Source: Chloroflexota bacterium
GTDB taxonomy: Bacteria; Chloroflexota; Chloroflexia; JAMDCE01
DNA: 12,141 bases
Assembly (NCBI GenBank): GCA_023489135.1
Contig: JAMDCE010000039.1
Span: 11,566-23,706 of the forward strand
Reading direction: 5' to 3'
The notes beneath the pieces are model-generated. The model saw only the letters and a list, made by a program, of their open reading frames with translations. It was not told the origin of the DNA and did no database searches. Position 1 is the stretch's first letter, and each line of letters opens with the position of its first letter. Both the position numbers and the translations under genes were made by a program. Shown here piece after piece: positions 7,344 to 12,141 of the stretch.

Positions 7344-8402
7344 ATGGCGTCGAGAGACAAGATCCGGCTCACCACCCTGGCCCGCTGCGCTGGCTGAGCG
7401 GCCAAAATGGGTCCGGGGGACCTGGAGAAAGTGCTTAGCCCGCTCACCAAGTACGGCCATCCTAATCTGATCATCGGCCTGCAGACTGGCGACGACGCCG
7501 CCGTCTACAAACTCAATGAAACGCAGGCGCTTATTCAGACCGTGGATTTCTTCCCTCCCGTGGTGGACGACCCCTACATTTACGGGGCCATTGCGGCCGC
7601 CAACTCGATGAGCGATGTGTATGCTATGGGCGGTGAGGTGCTGCTTGGCCTGAACGTGGCCGCTTTTCCCGACAACGCCCCTCTCGAAATGCTCACCGAT
7701 ATCTTCAGGGGAGGCGCGGACAAAATGGCTGAGGCCGGCGCCGTTGTCGCTGGAGGGCACACCGTCACTGATCCGGAGCCCAAATACGGGCTTTGTGTGA
7801 CCGGGTTGATCGATCCCAATAGAATACTCACCAAAGGCGGCGCACAGATCGGGGATGCTCTGGTGCTGACCAAGCCGTTGGGGACCGGCGTCATCACTAC
7901 GGCTATGAAGGCAGAAGCCGCCTCGATTGAACACGTCGACGCGGCCGTGCAGAGTATGCTCAAACTTAACCGTTTGGCCTCTCAGTTGGTTCTGCGGGCC
8001 GAGGTGAAAGCCTGCACTGACGTCACGGGCTTCGGACTGCTTGGTCACGCCAACGAAATGGCCGTGGCCGGGAAAGTGGGAATGCGCTTCTTTGCAGAGT
8101 CTATACCCCTCTTGCCCGGGGCGGCGTACTACGCCAAGGAGGACTACCTTCCTGGGGGCGCCTACCGAAACCGTGACTTCCTATTTGACGTTCTGGGCAA
8201 CCACAACCGGGTTAAGCTTTCTGAAGGTGTTTCCGAGCCAGTCGCAGACCTCCTTTTTGATCCGGAAACTTCCGGAGGTCTGCTGGCCGCTGTTCCCAGA
8301 TCGAGGCTCGATTCGCTTCTTGAGCTCTTCGCGGAAAAAGGGCAGGAGATTTGGGTGATCGGAGAAGTCACCAACAGTGGGATTCTGGAAGTTGAAAGAT
8401 AA
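7344..8402 (+). CDS. selD: Selenide, water dikinase (selenophosphate synthetase), a selenoprotein with in-frame TGA
   Basis: SelD makes selenophosphate from selenide and ATP, the selenium donor for Sec-tRNA and selenouridine. The gene is drawn from ATG 7344 through TGA 7395-7397, read as selenocysteine, giving 352 aa, the normal family length. The N-terminus reads KIRLTTLARCAG-U-AAK, which aligns with E. coli SelD HGAGCGCK: Sec18 occupies the catalytic Cys17 position and K21 the essential Lys20. Downstream are the family blocks TGDDAAVYK, NSMSDVYAMGG, AGGHT, TDVTGFGLLGHANEM and FDPETSGGLL. Starting instead at ATG 7407 would lose the catalytic residue. GGAGG sits 13 bases before ATG 7344, a long spacing, but no other in-frame start exists before the upstream TAG. 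A SECIS-like hairpin follows the TGA. The gene is monocistronic here; selA, selB and selC are not in the window but must exist if the TGA is read as Sec. Confidence 0.92.
7395..7425 (+). promoter_or_regulatory. Sec UGA codon and bacterial SECIS-like hairpin of selD
   Basis: The TGA (7395-7397) is followed by GGTCC (7410-7414), a GGG loop (7415-7417) and GGACC (7418-7422), a perfect 5-bp stem extendable by two G-U pairs (7408-7409 with 7423-7424). The loop sits about 18-20 nt after the UGA, close to the spacing in E. coli fdhF, where SelB binds a G-rich apical loop. CCA at 7402-7404 could pair with TGG at 7423-7425 as an alternative lower stem leaving a bulge. Position and shape fit a bSECIS; SelB recognition is inferred. 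Confidence 0.65.
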
Positions 8403-8636
8403 GCTCGGGATAGTTGGCGTGAAGGCTGCGGCCGTTATCCCTGTTCTAAGCTGTCTCTCGCGGAATTGGTAGGGCGAGCGCGCTGCACCACTCGGACACG
8501 CCGCTATTTGATTCCCCACTCCACCCTTAAGGGGCACTGGACGTCAATAAACCACAGCCAGTCCAGAATGTCTTCCTGCGCCCCTTTCCGCGACGCTCGT
8601 TCCTCTGGCGATGGGTTTCCAGATGGTAAATCCACG
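8403..8636. other. Convergent intergenic region between selD and dehI
   Basis: These 234 bases separate the converging selD and dehI stops. I see no convincing gene and no hairpin with a T-tract for either strand. A perfect palindrome CCCTTAAGGG lies near 8524-8533. On the minus strand a stretch resembles the D-arm of a class II tRNA (TGTCCGAGTGGT), but no cloverleaf can be completed. CTGGAC/GTCCAG arms near 8540-8570 could form a weak stem after dehI. Confidence 0.4.
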
Positions 8637-9527
8637 TCACCGCAAGAAACAGCGCCCAAGATGTGACACTCTCGCCGTCGGTAAGGCCTGCAGAAATCCA
8701 GCCACGTTCAGGATCAGGCCAGGAAGAAGCCCCCAGAACACGCCCGCCACGTCGCGAATGTTGGTGACGTCGGTCTCGGACAGCCCGAGAGAGCAGTAGT
8801 CCTCGGCCGATAGCCAGAAGGGATGAGCGAACCGGTCCAGCGCCAGGATAGCCTTCTCGGCCAGTTCATTCTGCTCTCGCCGGTAGGCCTCGGATGAGAT
8901 TAGCGGTTTCAGGTCATTCCAGGCCACGGCCAGGTAGTCGGGCCACCGGGCCAGAGCCCGATAGTCGCTATTTACCAGGGGCACGCCTAGAGTCTGCCTG
9001 ATGTCGGCGTAGATTCGTCTGGTCTTCGGCTGCGCCTCTGTTTCGCCTACCAAATGAACACACAGCCACCGGAAAGGACTCTCTCCCCTTCTTTGGGCAG
9101 TGGACGGGATTCTCCGGCCTTCGATCACCTCCCCCTCCAGGGCCCGGGTCAGCGCGGCTTGTAGAATGAACAACTGAGGATTCCCATATTCGAAAGCCCG
9201 CAGGGTGTGGCAGATCTGCTCTCTGACTCCATGCTCTGGCCCGCCCTCAAACACAGAACCGCCGTGATATCCAGGTTTGTAGATCTGGGACATTCGCTGG
9301 CAGGCCTCTTCGGCAATGTCCAGCGCGTCCTCCAAGAACTGATCCGTCTGCGCCAACGTTCTCATCCTGCGCCAGATAAGTTCGAGGAACGGCGGATATA
9401 TAGCGTAACCCTGAAAAAGAGCCGGGACCCATGGGACACCCAGGACGTTCTGAACATCCTGGTATATTTCTCGCACCTCAGCAGGCGCGTAATTGGGCTC
9501 GACTAAGTTGAACTGCAGCGTCTTCAT
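8637..9527 (-). CDS. DehI-family group I alpha-haloacid dehalogenase homologue
   Basis: 296 aa from ATG 9527, about the length I recall for Pseudomonas putida DehI. The start is chosen because GAGG lies about seven bases upstream and the family N-terminus begins here; the frame is open further upstream through a suspected frameshifted neighbour. The protein shows the internal duplication typical of DehI. Residues 13-56 (APAEVREIYQDVQNVLGVPW...YPPFLELIW) match 164-207 (AQPKTRRIYADIRQTLGVPL...WPDYLAVAW). D188 in LVNSDYRALARWPDY falls at the place of the catalytic Asp189 of DehI, and N116 in FEYGNPQLF near its Asn114, from memory of the known structure. Known DehI enzymes hydrolyse D- and L-2-haloacids with direct attack of water on the substrate carbon. 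Family is fairly sure; dehalogenase activity is unproven, since many environmental homologues are untested. Confidence 0.8.
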   Translation of the reverse strand: MKTLQFNLVEPNYAPAEVREIYQDVQNVLGVPWVPALFQGYAIYPPFLELIWRRMRTLAQTDQFLEDALDIAEEACQRMSQIYKPGYHGGSVFEGGPEHGVREQICHTLRAFEYGNPQLFILQAALTRALEGEVIEGRRIPSTAQRRGESPFRWLCVHLVGETEAQPKTRRIYADIRQTLGVPLVNSDYRALARWPDYLAVAWNDLKPLISSEAYRREQNELAEKAILALDRFAHPFWLSAEDYCSLGLSETDVTNIRDVAGVFWGLLPGLILNVAGFLQALPTARVSHLGRCFLR

Positions 9528-9753
9528 TTCTCGCCTCACCTTTCCACGAACGAAGTGAGCGTTTCCGATGTCGTAGTAGCAGAAAGCGTACCAGAACCCT
9601 TTTGGCCGCGCCCCATTCTCGAACACCCTTCCGGATGACCTCCTTGGCTCCTTCGCCATAGGCCTCAATCACGTTCTTGGCCAGGAAGTAGTAAAGCGTG
9701 CCCATCTCGTAGGCCGCGTTCTCGAGGACCTGCCGGTGCTGCTTCTCATCCAT
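9478..9753 (-). CDS. Short ATC-hydrolase-like ORF, apparently frameshifted
   Basis: 91 aa from ATG 9753, preceded by AAGGGGA about eight bases upstream and 17 bases after the NIF3 stop. Residues 1-52 look like genuine coding (LYYFLAKNVIEAYGEGAKEV then IRKGVREWGAAK) and resemble the N-terminal part of L-2-amino-thiazoline-4-carboxylic acid hydrolase family proteins; this resemblance is from memory of the pattern. After about residue 52 the frame turns into Arg/Leu-rich sequence with poor codon composition. The neighbouring frame (about 9607-9528) instead reads GFWYAFCYYDIGNAHFVRGK and runs without a stop into dehI. One extra base in the A-run of CCAAAAGGG (about 9605-9612) would explain the switch. 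It may be a decaying gene, a sequence error, or a fusion to DehI. The 3' part overlaps dehI by 50 bases. Confidence 0.45.
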   Translation of the reverse strand: MDEKQHRQVLENAAYEMGTLYYFLAKNVIEAYGEGAKEVIRKGVREWGAAKRVLVRFLLLRHRKRSLRSWKGEARNEDAAVQLSRAQLRAC

Positions 9754-9770
9754 AACTCGCTTCCCCTTAA

Positions 9771-10532
9771 TTAGACTGGATTTGGAATGTCGATGAAGTC
9801 GACTGGAACCCCAAATTTCTCCTCGACAAGGTCGCCCAAAGCCTCTACGCCCAGCCTCTCCGTGTTGTAGTGACCAGCGGCGATGAAATTCATTCCCATC
9901 TCTTTGGCCAGAGCTGTCGTCGGCTCTTTGGGCTCCCCGGTCAGGAAGACATCGCAGCCCTTCTCGGCCGCTTCCAGAATATCTCCCGCCCCTCCTCCTG
10001 ACACGATGCCCACTACGTGAGCCTGCGAAGGGCCGAAAGGGAGAACGACGACGGCGTCGCCAATGGCTCTATTCACCAGTTTAACGAAATCGTCGAAAGG
10101 CTTCCGTCGGGGCAGCCGGCCGATCACACCAATAAAGGTGCCATCGTGCCGCCCCAGCTCTGCCGAAACCAGGTCCAGACCTAACCTTCGCAGAATCTGA
10201 ATGTTGTTTCCGACCTCGGGGTGACGGTCCAGGGGGAGATGGTAGGCGAGCAGAGTCATCTCACGGTCGAAGAGAATCTTCAAGCGATCGCGCATAAGGG
10301 TCTTGATGGGTCGCGGAGTGTTCTCCCAAAAAAGGCCGTGGTGGACGATGATCATATCGGCCGATCGCGAAGCAGCTTGGCGAAAGAGGTCCAGCGAGGC
10401 GCTTACGCCGACCACGATCTTCTGGACCTCAGGCTTGCCGATAACCTGGAGGCCGTTGGGACCATAGTCTCTGATTCTGGAAACCTCCAGATGCTCGTCC
10501 AGAAACTGGATTATTTCATCTCGATTCGCCAA
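9771..10532 (-). CDS. NIF3-like dinuclear metal centre protein (YbgI/DUF34 family)
   Basis: 253 aa from TTG 10532. This start is chosen over ATG 10550 because AAAGGAG lies five bases before the TTG, nothing Shine-Dalgarno-like precedes the ATG, and E. coli YbgI begins at the equivalent place. The family is recognised end to end: DYGPNGLQVIGK (22-33), IIVHHGLFW (61-69), AYHLPLDRHPEVGNN (96-110), VSGGGAGDILEAAEKGCDVFLTGE ending at 200 (split here only for reading), AAGHYNTERLG (218-228) and the C-terminal FIDIPNP. Predicted metal ligands H64, H65, D102, H221 and E225 are all present. The family forms hexameric rings with a dinuclear metal site. Its cellular role is unsettled, with GTP cyclohydrolase-like and metal-handling roles proposed. 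It is the first gene of the nif3-dehI operon. Confidence 0.93.
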   Translation of the reverse strand: MANRDEIIQFLDEHLEVSRIRDYGPNGLQVIGKPEVQKIVVGVSASLDLFRQAASRSADMIIVHHGLFWENTPRPIKTLMRDRLKILFDREMTLLAYHLPLDRHPEVGNNIQILRRLGLDLVSAELGRHDGTFIGVIGRLPRRKPFDDFVKLVNRAIGDAVVVLPFGPSQAHVVGIVSGGGAGDILEAAEKGCDVFLTGEPKEPTTALAKEMGMNFIAAGHYNTERLGVEALGDLVEEKFGVPVDFIDIPNPV

Positions 10533-10585
10533 GACCTCTCCTTTCCTCATCGTTGATACTTTGTTCCCAGCTAGACCTTGCCAAG

Positions 10586-10613
10586 GCTATAAGCTATCAC
10601 AATAAAGGGTCAA
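10586..10613 (-). promoter_or_regulatory. Possible promoter of the nif3-dehI operon
   Basis: The minus strand has TTGACC (10608-10613), a 16-base spacer and TATAGC (10586-10591), about 55 bases before the chosen NIF3 start. The -35 is close to consensus and the -10 acceptable; no better candidate lies in the gap. Confidence 0.4.
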
Positions 10614-10658
10614 GGGGCAAGGTTCACTATGGACCTAACCTTTGGGGATCCAGATGCG

Positions 10659-10760
10659 GTAGGGGCAGGTCTCCCGGATATTGACAACTCGCGCCAGCGA
10701 CGACCTGACAGTGTCCCTCCATCTGGCCCAGTCCTCAAAGTACGTTAGACCTGCCCCTAC
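10659..10760. repeat. Pair of 14-bp perfect inverted repeats (possible small MITE or REP-like element)
   Basis: GTAGGGGCAGGTCT at 10659-10672 is the exact reverse complement of 10747-10760, with 74 bases between. The element lies in non-coding DNA between the nif3 promoter and a minus-strand terminator. GTAGGGGC-type arms are familiar from dispersed intergenic repeats in several bacterial genomes, but only one copy is visible here and no target-site duplication was recognised. A 69-codon minus-strand frame (10844-10635) runs through it but has no ribosome binding site. Confidence 0.45.
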
Positions 10761-10842
10761 GTTTCCGAATACTTCGCCCTGCACGTTCAGGGGAGAGCAG
10801 TACAAGAGGGCTTTGTCCAGATACGTGAAACCTAAGCGGAGC

Positions 10843-10873
10843 AAAAAGAAAGCTCCATCGGTGTGATGGAGCT
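10843..10873 (-). terminator. Intrinsic terminator, minus strand
   Basis: AGCTCCATC (10851-10859) pairs perfectly with GATGGAGCT (10865-10873) around a 5-base loop. On the minus strand the stem is followed at once by TTCTTTTTG. On the plus strand no T-run follows immediately. It would end transcripts from the promoter at 11161-11189 and any readthrough from the Dabb gene. Confidence 0.8.
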
Positions 10874-11153
10874 CTCGCCATCTCTATTCTTTTCCACGTT
10901 ACTCGCTTCCGCGAGGTACCTCGATCAGGACATCTACCAAAGTCGAATCCTGATGGTTCAATCTCGACCCCTAGGGTGCCAAAGTCCGCATGGGTCTTGG
11001 CCGCATTCGGCTAGATGGCCTGAGATCCCGTTTTTCTGCCCTGCTCGTCACAGGGCCTAAATGTCAACCTGCCAAACTCCAAACATTGATCGGATTCGGT
11101 CCATTGAACTCCCCCCTTTCTAACGGTGGTGTCCAATGCGTCTCCTAGCTAGG
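10874..11153 (-). ncRNA. Candidate structured RNA or leader between a strong promoter and an intrinsic terminator
   Basis: Nothing protein-coding of normal size is convincing in 10533-11200, yet the minus strand has a promoter (11161-11189) and a terminator (10843-10873) enclosing about 310 nt. Inside are several self-complementary stems: GCCCTG/CAGGGC (11038-11056), GCCG/CGGC, GACCC/GGGTC, ATCAGGA/TCCTGAT, the palindrome CGAGGTACCTCG, and CTCGC-GGAA-GCGAG closed by a GNRA tetraloop. GTCGA/TCGAC offers a pairing that competes with ATCAGGA/TCCTGAT. I tested it by eye against tmRNA, RNase P RNA, SRP RNA, 6S RNA, T-box and the common riboswitches and found no diagnostic core, although GGATTCGAC also occurs in tmRNA 5' ends. 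It could be a free small RNA, an attenuator, or a divergent member of a known class. A 15-codon mini-ORF lies near its 5' end. Confidence 0.4.
11057..11104 (-). CDS. 15-aa mini-ORF (possible leader peptide) within the candidate RNA
   Basis: ATG 11104 is preceded by AAAGGGGGGAG four bases upstream and encodes MDRIRSMFGVWQVDI before TAG. It sits about 50 nt after the predicted transcription start and just before the hairpin at 11038-11056. There is no run of a single amino acid of the kind seen in classical attenuator peptides. It may be a regulatory leader peptide or chance; the strong Shine-Dalgarno is the only positive evidence. Confidence 0.25.
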   Translation of the reverse strand: MDRIRSMFGVWQVDI

Positions 11154-11160
11154 CACCTAT

Positions 11161-11189
11161 AGTCTACTCCAAAGGTTGTATTTTGTCAA
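11161..11189 (-). promoter_or_regulatory. Sigma-70 type promoter driving the candidate RNA
   Basis: The minus strand shows a perfect TTGACA -35 (11184-11189), a 17-base spacer and TAGACT -10 (11161-11166). It begins 11 bases after the Dabb stop codon. A 10-bp palindrome, CCTAGCTAGG (11144-11153), covers the expected start site and could be an operator. Confidence 0.6.
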
Positions 11190-11200
11190 GCAAAATGGTC

Positions 11201-11488
11201 TCAAATCTCGTAATCGGCCACGATCTTCGCTTCCAGAAGCGGAGCCAGAAGCTGCACCGCGGCGACGTGCGCCGGGTGTTTGAGATACCGGTCCAGAGTG
11301 GCCAAACTCTCGAAGTCAACGCCCACGCAGTGGGAGAAAGACTGGTCGCGATCGCAGACATTCCGGCCTACGGTGAAGTTGATCGCCTCCGGTACCTGGT
11401 CGGGAAGCTTGCGCAAGGCCTCCAGACCAGACTCCAGGGCCCCAGGATCGTTTTCCTGCAGTTTCATCAAGACCACGTGCCTGATCAC
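11201..11488 (-). CDS. Dabb (stress-responsive alpha/beta barrel) domain protein
   Basis: 95 aa from GTG 11488, with GAGGAGG five or so bases upstream. The whole protein is one Dabb domain: IRHVVLMKL at the N-terminus, LEALRKLPDQVPEAINFTVG, a central GRNVCDRDQSF block, HCVGVDFESLATLDRYLKHP, and the typical end AKIVADYEI. Such proteins form dimeric ferredoxin-like barrels. The best known plant members are olivetolic acid cyclase and stress proteins, while most bacterial ones have no assigned reaction. It lies 11 bases after the 146-aa membrane protein gene and its Shine-Dalgarno sits in that gap, so the two are one transcript. The pairing with a membrane protein does not reveal a substrate. 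Confidence 0.88.
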   Translation of the reverse strand: MIRHVVLMKLQENDPGALESGLEALRKLPDQVPEAINFTVGRNVCDRDQSFSHCVGVDFESLATLDRYLKHPAHVAAVQLLAPLLEAKIVADYEI

Positions 11489-11499
11489 TTTTTCCTCCT

Positions 11500-11940
11500 C
11501 TACCTTTTGAAACCTCGGCCGCGCCTATTGGTAATGCGGGAGAGAGCCTTGCGCCAATCGCTCCGTCCGCCCCGACTCCGTCGCATCTGCACCACGTTGC
11601 CCCGCCAGCGGTTTTCACCACGGCGAGGGTGGGCGCTCATCTCAAGAAACGTTATCAAGATGGGACTAAGGAGCAGCACGGCGCTCGCAAGGCCCAGGTA
11701 AAACGCCCCCATCGGAAGGTTCGGCCGGAGAAAATTGGCCACGATGGCCGTGGCGAGAGAACTGCCCAAAAGCACCAAGCCCACGAAATTGCTGGCGCCA
11801 ACCCGCAAGCGATAGGCCCGCACCCGGTACCAGAAATCCTGGCCGCCTCCTCCGCGTCGTTTACGCTTGACATCTCGCGTTTCGGAGCGGTCAATGCGTT
11901 CCAGTATCTCGATGATCTCTTTCTCATATTTCTTAGTCAT
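11500..11940 (-). CDS. Small membrane protein with two transmembrane helices, unknown function
   Basis: 146 aa from ATG 11940, with AGGGA about eight bases upstream. Residues 1-30 are charged and include KYEKEIIEILERIDRSE and a KRKRRGGGG stretch. Two hydrophobic helices follow: about 50-70 (FVGLVLLGSSLATAIVANFL) and about 77-99 (FYLGLASAVLLLSPILITFL). The last 45 residues are very Arg-rich. The basic ends suggest that both termini lie in the cytoplasm. I do not recognise a named family, though small proteins with this acidic-helix/basic-linker/two-helix plan occur in Chloroflexota-type genomes, as far as I recall. Its start codon overlaps the stop of a 30-aa ORF upstream, and the Dabb gene follows 11 bases downstream. 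Confidence 0.75.
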   Translation of the reverse strand: MTKKYEKEIIEILERIDRSETRDVKRKRRGGGGQDFWYRVRAYRLRVGASNFVGLVLLGSSLATAIVANFLRPNLPMGAFYLGLASAVLLLSPILITFLEMSAHPRRGENRWRGNVVQMRRSRGGRSDWRKALSRITNRRGRGFKR

Positions 11941-12025
11941 GGTACCGTCCCTTCGGCCTCACCCGGCCCAACTGGCGGCTGATCCAGGGGAACCCGATCG
12001 CCTTGATCACGTCACTCAGCCACAT
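11933..12025 (-). CDS. 30-aa small ORF, translationally coupled to the membrane protein gene
   Basis: ATG 12025 has AGGTGA about eight bases upstream. It encodes a 30-aa peptide beginning MWLSDVIKAIGFPWISRQLG and ending in a basic tail before TAA. The stop overlaps the next gene's ATG by eight bases (ATGACTAA), and the codons are strongly G/C at third positions, which fits real coding. The first half is amphipathic or mildly hydrophobic. It may be a small membrane-associated protein or a leader peptide controlling translation of the membrane protein. I recognise no homologue. Confidence 0.5.
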   Translation of the reverse strand: MWLSDVIKAIGFPWISRQLGRVRPKGRYHD

Positions 12026-12136
12026 TTCCGAATCACCTGTAGACTCAGCCCAACGTCAGCGGATTGAGGAGATCTCCCGTCTATAAATCATAGCAGCAAA
12101 GGGCCGGGAGATCAAGCGTAAATTTGGCTGAGTGAC
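12011..12136. repeat. 17-bp imperfect inverted repeat around the right-hand promoter
   Basis: GTCACTCAGCCACATTT (12011-12027) matches the reverse complement of 12120-12136 at 16 of 17 bases. The left arm covers the start codon of the 30-aa ORF; the promoter lies between the arms. It may be chance duplication, ends of a small element, or paired binding sites. Confidence 0.4.
12087..12115 (-). promoter_or_regulatory. Sigma-70 type promoter with flanking operator-like inverted repeats
   Basis: The minus strand has TTGATC (12110-12115), a 17-base spacer and TATGAT (12087-12092). GATCTCCCG (12071-12079) and CGGGAGATC (12105-12113) are inverted copies lying over the start-site region and the -35. 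GGAGATCTCC (12068-12077) is itself a palindrome. A dimeric repressor binding these would block the promoter. It should drive the 30-aa ORF, the membrane protein and the Dabb gene. Confidence 0.55.
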
Positions 12137-12141
12137 GGGCT

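Noticed and set aside
7332..8048. 238-aa minus-strand frame opposite selD
   Set aside because: It is the antisense shadow of SelD, whose conserved motifs are on the plus strand.
8456..8530. tRNA-like sequence (GGAATTGGTAG on plus, TGTCCGAGTGGT on minus)
   Set aside because: No 7-bp acceptor stem, 7-base anticodon loop or GTTCRA T-loop can be arranged on either strand; at most a degenerate relic.
8466..8666. 66-aa plus-strand frame after selD
   Set aside because: Basic, low-complexity-looking translation, no ribosome binding site, and it overlaps the dehI 3' end.
10635..10844. 69-aa minus-strand frame across the inverted repeat
   Set aside because: The only start is a TTG inside the terminator T-tract with no Shine-Dalgarno, and part of the frame is repeat arm; a gene remnant is possible but unsupported.
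10863..11060. 65-aa plus-strand frame in the candidate RNA region
   Set aside because: It starts inside the terminator stem, lacks a ribosome binding site and crosses several RNA stems.
10843..11153. tmRNA (ssrA), suggested by GGATTCGAC in the candidate RNA
   Set aside because: No GTTCGA T-arm with CCA end, no paired acceptor stem and no tag frame ending in Ala-Ala in the normal or permuted order.
11183..11701. 172-aa plus-strand frame opposite the Dabb and membrane protein genes
   Set aside because: Antisense shadow; the minus-strand products have a recognised domain, transmembrane helices and good ribosome binding sites.

Overview
The window reads as chromosomal DNA from a GC-rich, probably uncultivated bacterium. 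Gene families such as HyuA/HyuB, DehI, Dabb, NIF3 and a Sec-containing SelD, together with frequent TTG/GTG starts, would suit Chloroflexota or a neighbouring deep-branching phylum. No phylogenetic marker is present, so this placement is a guess. No phage, transposase, CRISPR array or intact tRNA/rRNA gene was seen.

Layout, left to right. (1) 1-3520, plus strand: the tail of a hydantoinase/oxoprolinase operon, with hyuA cut at its 5' end, a complete hyuB, and a 69-aa zinc-binding TRASH-like protein. Successive genes overlap or nearly overlap, and a perfect-palindrome intrinsic terminator (3593-3649) follows. (2) 7216-3745, minus strand: a signalling operon with a 93-aa unknown protein, a soluble PAS-PAS hybrid histidine kinase, an HD-GYP protein (predicted cyclic-di-GMP phosphodiesterase) and a single-domain response regulator. 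(3) 7344-8402, plus strand, divergent from (2): selD for selenophosphate synthetase. The real gene starts 63 bases upstream of the longest uninterrupted ORF and reads through an in-frame TGA (7395-7397), so SelD is itself predicted to be a selenoprotein. A SECIS-like hairpin follows the TGA. (4) 10532-8637, minus strand, convergent with selD: a NIF3-family metal protein, a short ATC-hydrolase-like ORF that looks frameshifted, and a DehI-family haloacid dehalogenase. (5) 10533-11200: no convincing protein gene. It holds a 14-bp inverted repeat and, on the minus strand, a consensus-type promoter, a 15-codon mini-ORF with a purine-rich Shine-Dalgarno, several hairpins and a strong intrinsic terminator. 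Together these make a candidate structured ncRNA or leader of about 310 nt. (6) 12115-11201, minus strand: a promoter flanked by inverted repeats, a 30-aa small ORF overlapping the next start codon, a 146-aa two-helix membrane protein, and a Dabb-domain protein.

How the genes may work together: group (1) would supply an ATP-dependent amidohydrolase or carboxylase-type enzyme whose substrate cannot be read from sequence. Group (2) could link a cytosolic signal to cyclic-di-GMP turnover. SelD feeds selenophosphate to selenocysteine synthesis, which in turn is needed to make SelD. The most novel items are the unassigned RNA locus at 10843-11189, the Sec-encoding selD with its SECIS, and the small ORFs coupled to larger genes.
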